Source of the DNA: Alligator mississippiensis
Lineage: Eukaryota; Chordata; Crocodylia; Alligatoridae
Reading direction: 5' to 3'
NCBI RefSeq assembly: GCF_030867095.1
Contig: NC_081832.1
Location: forward strand, 38,759,756-38,823,755
Length of the DNA: 64,000 nucleotides
Part shown: in pieces, positions 48,081 through 57,397 of the stretch
Numbering within the stretch: position 1 is the first letter of the stretch
Layout: the number at the start of each line of letters is the position of its first letter
Made by a program: the position numbers and the translations under genes
The notes under the pieces: generated by a model
Seen by the model: the letters and a program-made list of their open reading frames with translations, nothing else
The model's database searches: none
Told to the model about the DNA's origin: nothing

Positions 48081-49240
48081 TCTAAGAACATGGCACTGGC
48101 AGACAAAGTCCTTTGGATCTATCTGGTATCTTTTAGTAGACCAACTGAATAGTTAGAGAAAGCTGGGACAGGGAGTGGTTGTGTTTTGATTTTATGTAGA
48201 GGCGTTTTCCTTGATTGTCCAATGGGGCTATGTGGCTTATGGTTAATGAAAAGAGAATTTTTATAAAAGAATTGAGTGGTAGAAATAGAGATGTTGTTTT
48301 GGAGCTATAAATGCATTACTTGTGGTGTGTGATGGGTTATGTTGTGTTTTTATGTTTATATGTTTATTATTAAAAAAATCCAACTGAATAGTTGGAGAAA
48401 TATATCTTAGCAAGCTTTCAGGTTGAAAAACCCTTTGTCAGGCTGAGGAAGCTCCTGCAGTTGGTCTGTGTGTGTGCTGTTCCTGGATGGAAGGAATATA
48501 AAGATGGCTGCTAGGTTGTAGTGTGTCAGAATTCTGCTGTCTATATTGAGTCCTTGAGTTTCTGTACCTACTACCTAGGAGGTAGATGCAGTGAAGTTCA
48601 TAGGCCCAGCTGTGAAAAGTGGTTTTGTAAATTCAAACAGGCATCAAACCTTGCTAACCTAACCTCATCACCAGAACTGAAGCCAACCTCCTACAGCCCA
48701 AAACACAAGCTGCCAACAGTCTCCAGTACCCCCACATACTGCACACCAGAATCTATCAAAGACAAGAATACCCAACTAGCTGTGGGGGCACATTCCTCAC
48801 CAAAAAAACACTGTGCCTCTAGTCTCTGAGGCCTGATCCTGAAAGAGAATTTATAAACCACTTTTCACAGCTTGGCCTATGAACTTCACTTCATCAGCCT
48901 CCTAGGTACAGAAAACCATGGACTCTATATAGACATTGGAATTCTGACACACTATAACCTGCCAGATATCTGACTCCCCAAGTACCTCTGCACTTTTACC
49001 TGTGCTGCTCCATCTCCCCCCACCCACAAACTGCTCGTCACCCCCTGATGCCTTCATTTCCATGTTCACTGACTGGCTTTCTTGCCTGCATTGCATACCA
49101 GCCTCTGGCTTCTTTACTATTCCTTCCATCCAGCAACAACACCCCCCCCACCCCCCCCAACTGCAGGTGTTTCCTCAGCCTGACAAAGGGGTTTTCAACC
49201 CAAAAGCTGGCATCCCAGGCAGCTAAGCTGAACTCACCTG
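48081..49240. mobile_element. Penelope-like fragments in inverted arrangement
   Basis: The left part (minus) includes TTTAGTAGACCAACTGAATA and AGCTTTCAGGTTGAAAAACC with CTTTGTCAGGCTGAGGAAG. The right part (plus) reads TTCCTCAGCCTGACAAAGGG and TTTTCAACCCAAAAGCTGG. Read in their own directions both match CTGACRA-stem-GAAAGC, the hammerhead core layout of Penelope-like elements. Between them, AGTGTGTCAGAATTC (48521-48535) and its complement near 48937-48952 continue the inverted symmetry, together with GTTCATAGGCC and its complement. No Penelope RT or GIY-YIG ORF is present. Confidence 0.6.
48162..48379 (+). mobile_element. Retroposed insertion with about 20-bp target duplication
   Basis: CCAACTGAATAGTTAGAGAA at 48141-48160 is repeated with one change at 48380-48399, and the right copy follows ATTATTAAAAAAATC. 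A long duplication plus an A-rich 3' end is what LINE-driven retroposition leaves. The 218-bp insert (GCTGGGACAGGGAG... to ...TATGTTTATTATTA) matches nothing I recognise. Confidence 0.5.
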
Positions 49241-49673
49241 GAGCCTCACAACTCCACTACAACCAGCAAGCCTCAGGCCTGTCAAAGACATGACGGGTCT
49301 GGGCTTCCCCAGCCAGGACTGTGTGCATGTGTGTGGTAGCTGGAGGTTATGATGCCTCCTACCTGCTTTTCACCAGGGGAATCCTTGGTCCTGGCACTTC
49401 CTGGGGCTGCCACGCTGTCAGCAGTCCCACCAGGCCTCCCTGACCCTGGCAGAGTGCAGTTTTAGTGGTCATGCCCAGGACTTGGGGCCTCCTCCTTCCT
49501 CATAGCCCCAGCTCATACCTCTAAGTTCATCCTGGCACGGCAGCTCAGCAGGGACATGTTCTTCCCTTGCTGGCTGGTGATGCAGTGAGTGGCCCCCTTC
49601 AGCTCTGACAGTGGGGCATTAACTGGCTTTTTAAAAAGGGAAATGGTTGCAGACGGAGTGAGGAGGGTGGCAT

Positions 49674-49787
49674 TCACTCCATCAGCACCTGGAGTTTGGG
49701 GAACCCCAGCAGTGGGAGATTCATCTTGAGGAATGCCAGCTGTTCCACCACACCAAGATCCAAGCAGGTGCAGTGGGGTATCACTAC
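49674..49787 (-). pseudogene. hAT transposase, extreme C-terminus (piece 5)
   Basis: On the minus strand this continues the dimerisation domain interrupted by the MITE at 49788. It reads PHCTCLDLGVVEQLAFLKMN to a TGA at 49674-49676. VEQLAFLKMNL is a standard end of hAT (ZBED-like) transposases. With the 288-bp MITE plus one 8-bp repeat removed, it is in frame with piece 4. Confidence 0.78.
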
Positions 49788-50075
49788 CAGAGGCGACCCA
49801 AGCAGGGTGTGGGGCCCGGGGCAAATCAACCCATGTGGGGCCCTGCCCCTGCTCTGATCCTGGACCTGAAGAAGCTACTGTGGCTGTCAGCAATGGCGGT
49901 GATACCAAGCAGATACCAAGCAATGGGGCAGATACCAAGTGGCTGGACGTGGAGCTACTGTTCTGCCCAGCTCCGTGCCGCTGCTGCTCTGCCCAGCTCT
50001 GTGGGGCCCCACAAAGTGTGGGGCCTGGGGTGCTCGTCCCTATTTGTCGTCGTTCCCCCCCCCAGGACAGCCCTG
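49788..50075. mobile_element. hAT MITE inside the transposase C-terminus
   Basis: Starts CAGAGGCGACCCAAGCAGGG and ends CCCAGGACAGCCCTG. Perfect octamers ATCACTAC at 49780-49787 and 50076-50083. 288 bp, non-coding, rich in GTGGGGCCC motifs. It shares terminal sequence with the element at 15611. Confidence 0.9.
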
Positions 50076-50290
50076 ATCACTACATACCAAGCAATGATGG
50101 ACACCCTCTCACTTGGAACACTGGTCGGTGGACAGGACAGGTGTTTGCGGGCAACCATGGCCAGATCCAGCCACATTTGGCTGTGGCTTGCCTAGCAGGC
50201 CAAGGGGTTGTGCAGCAGCGACTTTGGCAAGATAGGCAGCTACAAAGGCCTGAGTGCTACCTGCCTGGAATACTCCTCCTTGGCCTGTGA
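50076..50290 (-). pseudogene. hAT transposase, dimerisation domain (piece 4)
   Basis: The minus strand reads MWLDLAMVARKHLSCPPTSV, then PSERVSIIAWYVV, the classic Dimer_Tnp_hAT block in which CPPTSVPSERVFS is nearly invariant. An in-frame TAG replaces a residue in HNPLAC*ASH, and another stop lies further upstream. It ends at the CR1 junction near 50290. It belongs to the same protein as the pieces at 53826-56950. Confidence 0.82.
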
Positions 50291-51180
50291 GTGTAGGAGG
50301 GTCCATTAGGAAGGCCAAGGCGGGGGCGGAGCTCAGGCTAGCGACCAGGATTAAGGACAACGAAAAGTCCTTCTTCAAATACATTGGGAGCAAGAAGCAG
50401 GCACCGGGTAAAGTAGGGCCCCTGCTAGACTCAAATGGTAATCTTGTGGCTACGCCAGACCAGAAAGCTGAAATCTTTAATAAGTTCTTTGCCTCCGTTT
50501 TCTTGGACAGGGAACAGGACAGCTCTCCCACCACAGGTAAGGGCAATATTGAGGATAGCACTGCCAGGCCTCAGGTCTGCGCAAAAGTAGTTGGGGATCT
50601 TCTGGAAGGGCTGGATGTTTTTAAATCTGTGGGCCCTGATGTCCTCCACCCACAGGTGTTGAGGGAGCTGGCGGGGGTCATTGCTGTGCCCTTGGCCTGG
50701 CTATATGAGCGATCATGGTCCACGAGCCAGGTGCCCAGAGATTGGAAACTAGCTAATGTGGTCCCTATGTATAAGAAAGGGAGAAAGGAGGACCCAGGAA
50801 ACTATAGGCCCATAAGCCTCACATCGGTCTTGGGGAAAATCCTTGGAAAAATTATCAAGGAACACATCTGTGAGGGGCCAGCAGGGGAGATTGATCATGC
50901 CCAGGGGAAATCAACATGAGTTCATCAAAGGCAGGTCCTGCCAGACCAACCTGATGGCCTTTTATGACCAGGTAACTAAATCCCTGGATGATGGTGTCGC
51001 TTCTGGACTTTAAGAAGGTCTTCGACACTGTCTCTCACCCCATTCTCATTAATAAACTGAGCGACTGTGGCATTGATGCCTACACAGTTGGATGGGTCAA
51101 AAATTGGCTGATAGGGTGCACCCAGAGAGTGGTGGTGGATGGGTCGTACTTGACCTGGCGGGATGTGAACAGTGGGGTCA
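50290..51180 (+). mobile_element. CR1 LINE inserted in the hAT element, 5' half
   Basis: Begins near SIRKAKAGAELRLATRIKDN and runs through [60 protein letters not shown] and LTSVLGKILGKIIKEHICEG. Frameshifts near 50895 and 50985 break the frame around RGNQHEFIKGRSCQTNL and LLDFKKVFDTVSHPILINKL. It stops at GTGGGGT where a second CR1 enters at 51181. ORF1 and the endonuclease are absent. Confidence 0.87.
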
Positions 51181-52839
51181 TAGATTCATAGATGTTAGGG
51201 TTGGAAGGGACCTCAATAGATCATCAAGTCTGACCCCCTGCATAAGCAGGAAAGAGTGCTGGGTCTAGATGACCCCAGCTAGATGCTCATCTAACCTCCT
51301 CTTGAAGACCCCCAGGGTAGGGGAGAGCACCACCTCCCTTGGGAGCCCGTTCCAGACCTTGGCCACTCGAACTGTGAAGAAGTTCTTCCTAATGTTCAAT
51401 CTAAATCTGCCCTCTGCTAGCTTGTGTCCATTATTTCTTGTAACCCCCGGGGGTGCCTTGGTGAATAAATACTCACCACTTCCCTTCTGTGCCCCCATGA
51501 TGAACTTATAGGCAGCCACAAGGTCACCTCTCAAACTTCTCTTGCGGAGGCTGAAAAGGTCCAGGTTCTCTAGTCTCTCCTCGTAGGGCTTGGTCTGTAG
51601 GCCCTTAACCATATGAGTTGCCCTTCTCTGGACCCTCTCCAGGTTATCCGCATCCTTCTTGAAGTGTGGCGCCCAGAATTGCACGCAGTACTCCAACTGC
51701 GGTCTGACCAGTGCCCGATAGAGGGGAAGTATCATCTCCTTAGACCTATTTGTCATGCATCTGCTGATGCACGATAAAGTGCCATTGGCTTTTCTGATGG
51801 CTTTGTCACACTGCCGACTCATGTTCATCTTCGAGTCCACTAGGACTCCAAGATCCCTTTCCACTTCCGTGCCACCCAGCAGGTCATTCCCTAGGCTGTA
51901 GGTGTGCTGGACATTTTTCCTCCCTAGGTGCAGCACTTTGCATTTCTCCTTGTTGAACTGCATTCTGTTGTTTTCTGCCCACTTGTCCAACCTGTCCAGG
52001 TCTGCTTGCAGCTGTTCCCTGCCCTCCAGCGTGTCCACTTCTCCCCATAGCTTTGTGTCATCTGCAAACTTGGACAGAGTACATTTCACTCCCTCGTCCA
52101 AGTCACTGATGAAGACATTAAAGAGTATCGGTCCAAGGACCGAGCCCTGCAGGACCCCACTGCCCACACCCTTCCAGGTCGATACCGACCCATCCACCAC
52201 GACTCTCTTGGTGTGATCCTCTAGCCAATTCGCCACCCACCGGACTGTGTAGTCATCCAAGTCACAGCCTCTTAACTTGTTCACCAGTATGGGGTGGGAT
52301 ACCGTATTGAAGGCCTTCCTGAAGTCTAAGTGTACGACATCCACCCCTCCTCCTGTGTCCAGGCGTTTCGTAACCTGGTCATAAAAAGAGACTAGATTGG
52401 TCAGGCACGATCTGCCTGCCATGAACCCGTGCTGGTTTCCCCTCAGCATAATTTGTCCTGCTGGGCTCTCACAAATGTGAGCCTTGATAATTTTTTCAAA
52501 GACTTTGCCTAGGATGGAGGTGAGACTGACTGGCCTATAGTTGCCCGGGTCCTCCTTCCTCCCCTTCTTGAAAATGGGGACCACATTGGCCCTTTTCCAG
52601 TCCTCCGGGACTTGGCCCGTGCGCCACGAGCGTTCAAATATTCCCGCCAGTGGCTCTGCAATGATGTCGGCCAGTGCCTTCAGCACCCTCGGATGGAGCT
52701 CATCCAGGCCAGGCGACTTAAAGGCATCCAGTTCTTCCAAGTGACTCTGCACCATCTCAGGGTCTACGCTTGGAAGTCTGGCGCCTTGCTGCTGCCTCTC
52801 TGCAACCCCAGTGAGAGACTTGTCGTGCCCCTCGCTTAG
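51181..52839 (-). mobile_element. Youngest CR1, nested inside the CR1 at 50290-53825
   Basis: The 3' end is at 51181-51193 (TAGATTCATAGATG). It reads leftward and is 5'-truncated at about 52839. Removing it joins NSGV to GVPQGSVLG of the surrounding CR1, with GGGGT at both edges as a probable short duplication. The frame is uninterrupted across the whole insertion (see the RT entry). Confidence 0.92.
51265..52755 (-). CDS. CR1 reverse-transcriptase fragment, open for 496 codons
   Basis: A minus-strand frame without stops from at least 52755 to TGA at 51265. In order it shows [93 protein letters not shown], the YXDD-equivalent FADDTKLWG, the thumb region (MQFNKEKCKVLHLGR, LGVLVDSKMNMSRQ) and the C-terminal LVRPQLEYCVQFWAPHF / VQRRATHMVKGLQ / GVTRNNGHKLAE / PREVVLSP tail. 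The endonuclease and ORF1 are missing through 5' truncation and the first Met is internal, so no functional protein is expected. Its intactness compared with the other copies marks recent insertion. Confidence 0.85.
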   Translation of the reverse strand: MVQSHLEELDAFKSPGLDELHPRVLKALADIIAEPLAGIFERSWRTGQVPEDWKRANVVPIFKKGRKEDPGNYRPVSLTSILGKVFEKIIKAHICESPAGQIMLRGNQHGFMAGRSCLTNLVSFYDQVTKRLDTGGGVDVVHLDFRKAFNTVSHPILVNKLRGCDLDDYTVRWVANWLEDHTKRVVVDGSVSTWKGVGSGVLQGSVLGPILFNVFISDLDEGVKCTLSKFADDTKLWGEVDTLEGREQLQADLDRLDKWAENNRMQFNKEKCKVLHLGRKNVQHTYSLGNDLLGGTEVERDLGVLVDSKMNMSRQCDKAIRKANGTLSCISRCMTNRSKEMILPLYRALVRPQLEYCVQFWAPHFKKDADNLERVQRRATHMVKGLQTKPYEERLENLDLFSLRKRSLRGDLVAAYKFIMGAQKGSGEYLFTKAPPGVTRNNGHKLAEGRFRLNIRKNFFTVRVAKVWNGLPREVVLSPTLGVFKRRLDEHLAGVI

Positions 52840-53825
52840 GAGGGGTTCCCCAGGGCTCGGTTCTGGGGCCTACACTGTTCAACATCTTCATCAGTGACTT
52901 GGACGAGGGGGTGGAAAACACATTGTCCAAGTTTGCTGGTGACACCAAGATGTGGGGAGAGGTAGGCATGCTCGAAGGGAGAGAGAGGCTGCAATTAGAT
53001 TTAGACTACAGAAGTGGGCGGATGATAACAGGATGGGTTTCATTGTAGATAAATGCATGGTGCTGCACTTGGGGAGAAGGAATCCACAGCATACATACAA
53101 GCTGGGGAGCTCCCCACTTGTGAGCACAGAGGCGGAAAGGGATCTTGTAGTCATTATTTAGTCCAAGGTGAACATGAGCCGCCAATGCCAGGCCGCAGCC
53201 AGCAAAGCCAACTGCACCTTGTCGTGCATCCAAAGATTCATCTCAAGTCAGTTCAGACAGGTGATACTCCCCCTCTACACGACATTGGTCTGGCCTCAAC
53301 TGGAGTACTGAGTCCAGTTCTGGGCACCGCACTTTAAGAAGGATGTGGCTTGCCTTGAGAGGGTTCCTCTGAACCAAGCGAGTGCCACCCGCTTGGTTGT
53401 AGGGCAACAGGGCAGGCCCTATGAGGAGAGGCTGAGGGACCTGAACCTGTTCAGCCTCAGCAAGCAGAGGCCAAGCGGGGATTTGGTGGCTGCCTGCAAG
53501 CTTGTTAGGGGAGAATAGCAGCAAATAGGAAGGGTCCTATTCCCCCCAGCAGCACCTGGGGTGACAAGGAACAATGGCCAGAAGCTGCTGGAGAATAGGT
53601 TCAGGTTAGAGATTAGGAGGCACTATTTCACTGTCAGGGTAGCTAGGATCTGGAACCAAATTCCCAGGGAAGTGGTCCTTGCTCCTACCTTGGGTAAATT
53701 CAAAAAGAGGTTGGATGAACACCTGTCTGGGGTCGTGTGATCCCAGCATGTACTCCAACCAGTGGCGGGGGGTTAGACTAGATGATCTATTCAGGTCCCT
53801 TCTGACCCCTAACTACTATGAAACT
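52840..53825 (+). mobile_element. CR1 LINE inserted in the hAT element, 3' half
   Basis: Continues [40 protein letters not shown] (the catalytic FADD is FAGD here), then frameshifted thumb and C-terminal regions to a degraded VVLAPTLGKFKKRLDEHLSG. Ends CCCCTAACTACTATGAAACT at about 53822, a 3' tail unlike the TTCATAGA type. CTGTGA occurs at both outer junctions (about 50287 and 53822), a possible short duplication. Confidence 0.85.
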
Positions 53826-54925
53826 GTGATGGTGGGGTATGATGCCTCTGGACCCCACCATAGAAGCCATGCCCTTGGCCCATATAGGCAGCACCTGTGG
53901 TGGAGGAGGAGACTGTTTGGTGGATGGCATACTAGCATGGGGTAGTGGATCCCCCTCTTCCACGTCCCCCTGCCTCTGCTGTTCTGCCTCCCTGACTCTT
54001 CACCAGCACCTCCGTCCACTGATTCAGGGTTTGGCTGCTGCACACGCTGCCCTTCACCCTCGGGTCACGCATGGTGGCCAACACATAGACCGTACTGCGC
54101 AAGGCATCAAGCCGTTCCCCGATGCCCTCCTTCAGCCATCTTACCAGTGCCTGGACGTCTGGTGACAGCGGCTTGTCCCAACCAGGAACGCTGATCCCCT
54201 GGAAGCTCTCCATTTGGTTCTGAAGTTCCCTCACTATGGGGATCACCTGGCTAAGGAGGGCATTGCCAGTGCTGAAGGTCTTGGTGGCCTCAAGAAAGGG
54301 ATTGAGGACCACCAAGATCTGGGAGATGGTATCCCACTCAGCTCTGTTCAGGGGGCCGCTGATCCCAATCTCCTCGAACAAGGCCATCTCCTGGATGGCC
54401 TTCTGTTGCTCCACCAGCCTCTTCAGCATCAAGTGTGAGGAGTTCCACTGAGTCTCCACATCCTGCATGATTTTGTGCTGTGGGATGTTCAGCTTTGCTT
54501 GTTTGTCCTGCAGCATCTTGCCCCCCTTGATTCTGCAGTGGAAGTAGCCTGCCATCTTCCTGCATTTGGAAACGAGCTTGCTGGTGGTGTTGGTGCCATT
54601 ACTGGCAGCCCTGTCCCCCTCCAAGGCATCCCTGACAATGAGGTAGAACTTGTGTGCCACACAGCAGATGCCAATAAAGTTGGCATCATGGACCGCCTCG
54701 ACCATATTGGCCCCATTGTTGGTAACCATGAACTCACGGGTGAGCTCGCCTTGCCTAACGAGCCACACCCACACCAAGCGGTTCATGGCCCTCATTATCT
54801 CTGTTGTCACGTGGAACTCATTCATCAGCTTGGCTTGAAGGAGAGCCCACTGATGGCCTGACTGGTCTCACCAGTGCCCTGTGAGGGAGAGGTAGATGTC
54901 ATCTCTACCCTGGCTGCTCTAGGTG
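53826..54925 (-). pseudogene. hAT transposase catalytic core (piece 3)
   Basis: An open frame from 54825 to 53932 encodes MNEFHVTTEIMRAMNRLVWV, TREFMVTNNGANMVEAVHDA, IGICCVAHKFYLIVRDALEG, KMAGYFHCR, MQDVETQWNSSHLMLKRLVE and VYVLATMRDPRVKG. The CVAH-FYLIVRDAL block, the conserved Trp of ETQWNS and the MRDPRVKG relic are hAT hallmarks. VTNNGANM has Asn where the second catalytic Asp normally stands (VTDNGAN), which would abolish activity. Upstream (54830-54925) the frame is broken around the TWDT/KVDMTSTSPSQG junction. It resembles ZBED4-like hAT proteins. Confidence 0.83.
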
Positions 54926-55628
54926 TCCCAGGTGAAGTGTAAGACCACCTGCAGACCTGCCTTGCGCAGCTCTTCCCTCAGGGACACCCTGCATGCCTCA
55001 TACAGGGTGGGCACCACCATCCTGGTGAAGGTGGTACATGCAGGCACTTGGTATGATGGGGCGATGAGCGCCATGACCTGCCTGAACCCTGGCCGCTCAA
55101 CTGAGGAGAAGGGCTGGCCACCAACAGCAAGCATCTCCCCAATGCTCTGGGTGATCTTGCTTGCAACATGCCCCTCCTTTCTGCCTGCATTTCCCCCACT
55201 GTTTCAGGGTGGCCTGCCTCTGCTGCGGAGGAATGGGGGCTTTGGAGCAAGAGGTGGATTTCTTTTTGGGCACACCCCCACTGGTGCCAAGCTGAGGAGG
55301 AGCAAGGACAAAGGGGTGGTGCCTGTGAAGATGCATCAGCATGCCCGCGGTGCTCATGTGTTTTGTTCCCTTGCCCCGACTGATTTTGGACTGTCAGTGC
55401 AGGCAGATAGTGCACGTGAGATCATCTGTTAGCTCAAAATGATCCCAGACCACACTACCCACTCACTTCTGGGGTGCAGATGCATGTGTGGATGCTGCAC
55501 TTTCCCCCTCCTCAGCAGGCAGAGGCACAGCAACAGGAGGAGCAGACTCAGCTGAGCTGCTTGCCTCCACAACCTCTACCTCGGCCTTCTCTGAAGTGCC
55601 TTCTGGAGAAGGAGACCTGGCTCTAGAG
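54926..55628 (-). pseudogene. hAT transposase BED finger and N-terminal segment (piece 2)
   Basis: From 55628 leftward the frames give ARSPSPEGTSEKAEVEVVEA, an acidic/Ser linker, then SVVWDHFELTDDLTCTICLH with CQSK and a distal MSTAGMLMHLHRHHP. This is a BED zinc finger (C-x2-C ... H-x3-5-H) in pieces split by frameshifts. Further on, QPFSSVERPGFRQVMALIAP and TLYEACRVSLREELRKAGLQ match the segment that precedes the catalytic core in ZBED-like hAT proteins. BED fingers bind the transposon ends; this one is broken. Confidence 0.78.
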
Positions 55629-56523
55629 CAGGGGTAGGCAAAGTTTTTGTTTTTGTTTTGTTGTTGTTGTTGTTTTTTTTTTTTTTTTTTGGCTGGAGTG
55701 CCAAAAGACACCACAATGCCTACCTTGGAAGGTGCTGGAGTGCTGGCATGCCAGAAAAACAAAATAAGGGCAGGGGGTACATGGCAGGATGCCCTACTTA
55801 TGCCCCCTGGTGCCCCTGCTCCCCAGCCCAGGCTCTGTGGCTGTCAGCAGTTACCCTAGCTCTGGGTAGCTGCTGGAGCCCAGGCTGCTCCCAGCAGGGC
55901 TTGCAGCATCCCGGGCCGGCTGCAGCTGAAGGCTGCAAACAGCTGTGCCGGGCTCTGGAGCCCTGGCATCAGCTCTGTACCAGCGTGTGCAGATGCACCT
56001 CGGAACGGGCAGTGGGGGAGGGGCCTGAGGCAGCGCAACCCTGGTCTTTCCCCGGCTCCCAGCACAGAGCTGGTGACTGGGCTCCAGAGCCCAGCACAGC
56101 TGTTTGTAGTCAGCCTGGGTTCTGGGCAGCTGCAGTGGGCAGGCTGCAAACAGCTATGCCAGGCTCCACAGCTTCAGCATCAGCTCCGTGCTGGCAGTGA
56201 CTGTGTGTGCACCTCGAGGTGGGCTGCGCTGCCCCGCTGTTCGCTCTGAGGCGCATGCACAGTTGCCATCAGCATGGAGCTGGTGCTGGAGCTATGGAGC
56301 CCAGCACAGCTGTTTGCAGCCAGCCCTGGCTCTGGGTAGCTGCTGCCAACTGGGAGCCCAGGCTGCTCCCAGCAGCCAGCTGGGACGCTGCAAGCCCTGC
56401 TGATAGCAGCCCAGGCTCCATCGCAGGCAGCAGCTACCCAGAGCCGGGGCTGGCCATGGCGTGCCGAGCAAAATGGCCTCGCGTGCCATACTTGGCATGT
56501 GTGCTGGGGGTTTCCAACCCCTG
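55629..56523. mobile_element. 895-bp hAT MITE in the transposase N-terminus
   Basis: Starts CAGGGGTAGGCAAAG and ends GGTTTCCAACCCCTG. Flanking octamers CTCTAGAG (55621-55628) and CTCTAGGG (56524-56531) match at 7 of 8, and the first is the classic hAT target palindrome. The interior is GC-rich, with repeated CTCTGGGTAGCTGCTG and CAGCACAGCTGTTTG-type blocks in both orientations and a T run at 55671-55690. Non-coding. Confidence 0.88.
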
Positions 56524-56950
56524 CTCTAGGGGAAACTTAAGGGGTGTGGAGCACAAACTCAGCTGATTTTCCCCCTCCCTCCCCAGAATTTCTCTTGCTA
56601 GAGCACTGAGATCCAGATCCAGCTCTAGCTCTACCTCTGGCACTGGAAGGCTCAGCATGGGAAGTGAAATGGGGGTGGAGGAGACTGTCATGCTGGTGCT
56701 GCTGCTTGTTGTTGTCATGGTGGTAGTGGGGGGGCGGTGTTATGGCTGGTGCTCTTGGAGAGGATGCAGTCTCAGGCACTGGCAGTGGCACTGCTCCCCT
56801 CTCCTTGCTGTTTGTGGAAGCCTCATCCTTGCTAGTTGGAGGAAAGAGTCTCAGTTTGCGGTGGGGGACTTACACCTCTCCCTCTACCCCCGCTTCTGCC
56901 TCTCTATGAAGGCTTGCCACCACTTGCCTTTCTACCACGCTTCATGGTGT
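56524..56950 (-). pseudogene. hAT transposase N-terminus (piece 1)
   Basis: From ATG codons at about 56944-56960 the minus strand reads MKHTMKRGRKASGGKPS then TAG, followed by Arg/Gly-, Thr/Ser- and Pro-rich sequence (SSARGRARAGSGSQ, KRNSGEGGGKSAEFVLHTP) to the MITE. A basic N-terminal tail before a BED finger is usual in this family. Identification depends on collinearity with pieces 2 to 5. Confidence 0.5.
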
Positions 56951-56977
56951 GTTTCATGTCTTGTTTTTATACAAATA

Positions 56978-57170
56978 TATACATTTATCTGCGTTCCTAT
57001 ATACATTTGATAATGTATATATGCTGCAAGGTATAAATGTATTAACTATAAATATATCTCTCTTCCTATATAAATTTGATAATGTATGTATGCTGCAAGC
57101 TTTAAATATATAGAAATATAATATAAATGTATTTCCCTTCCTATATAAATTAAATTCTATAGTGCAATAT
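56978..57170. repeat. AT-rich imperfect tandem repeat, period about 75 bp
   Basis: TTCCTATATACATTTGATAA, TTCCTATATAAATTTGATAA and TTCCTATATAAATTAAATTC recur at about 56993, 57064 and 57139, each of the first two followed by TGTATRTATGCTGCAAG. Lies between the transposase N-terminus and the presumed right end of the hAT element. Confidence 0.7.
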
Positions 57171-57362
57171 CCTATCCAATGTAATTATAAAATTGAAAAG
57201 AATAAATCAGTGAATATAATAATAAAATAAAAGCATCTGGAAGAAAGAAAAAGGTATTCTGGAATCCCTCTTGGTAGGCTGGGCTAGGCTAAGAAATAGG
57301 ACATCCTTCAGATCAGTGCTAGTAGCCTTCATTATCTAGCGCTCCTAAGCTGCTGAAAGATG

Positions 57363-57366
<4 letters not shown>

Positions 57367-57393
<27 letters not shown>
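57367..57393. repeat. Poly-T tract
   Basis: An uninterrupted T run of about 27 bases followed by AAATGGGGAAAAAAAAG. Length is approximate. No adjoining retroposed body was recognised. Confidence 0.75.

Positions 57394-57397
<4 letters not shown>

Noticed and set aside
53839..55432. Several + strand open frames (54475-54861, 54923-55432)
   Set aside because: Antisense shadows of the minus-strand hAT transposase.
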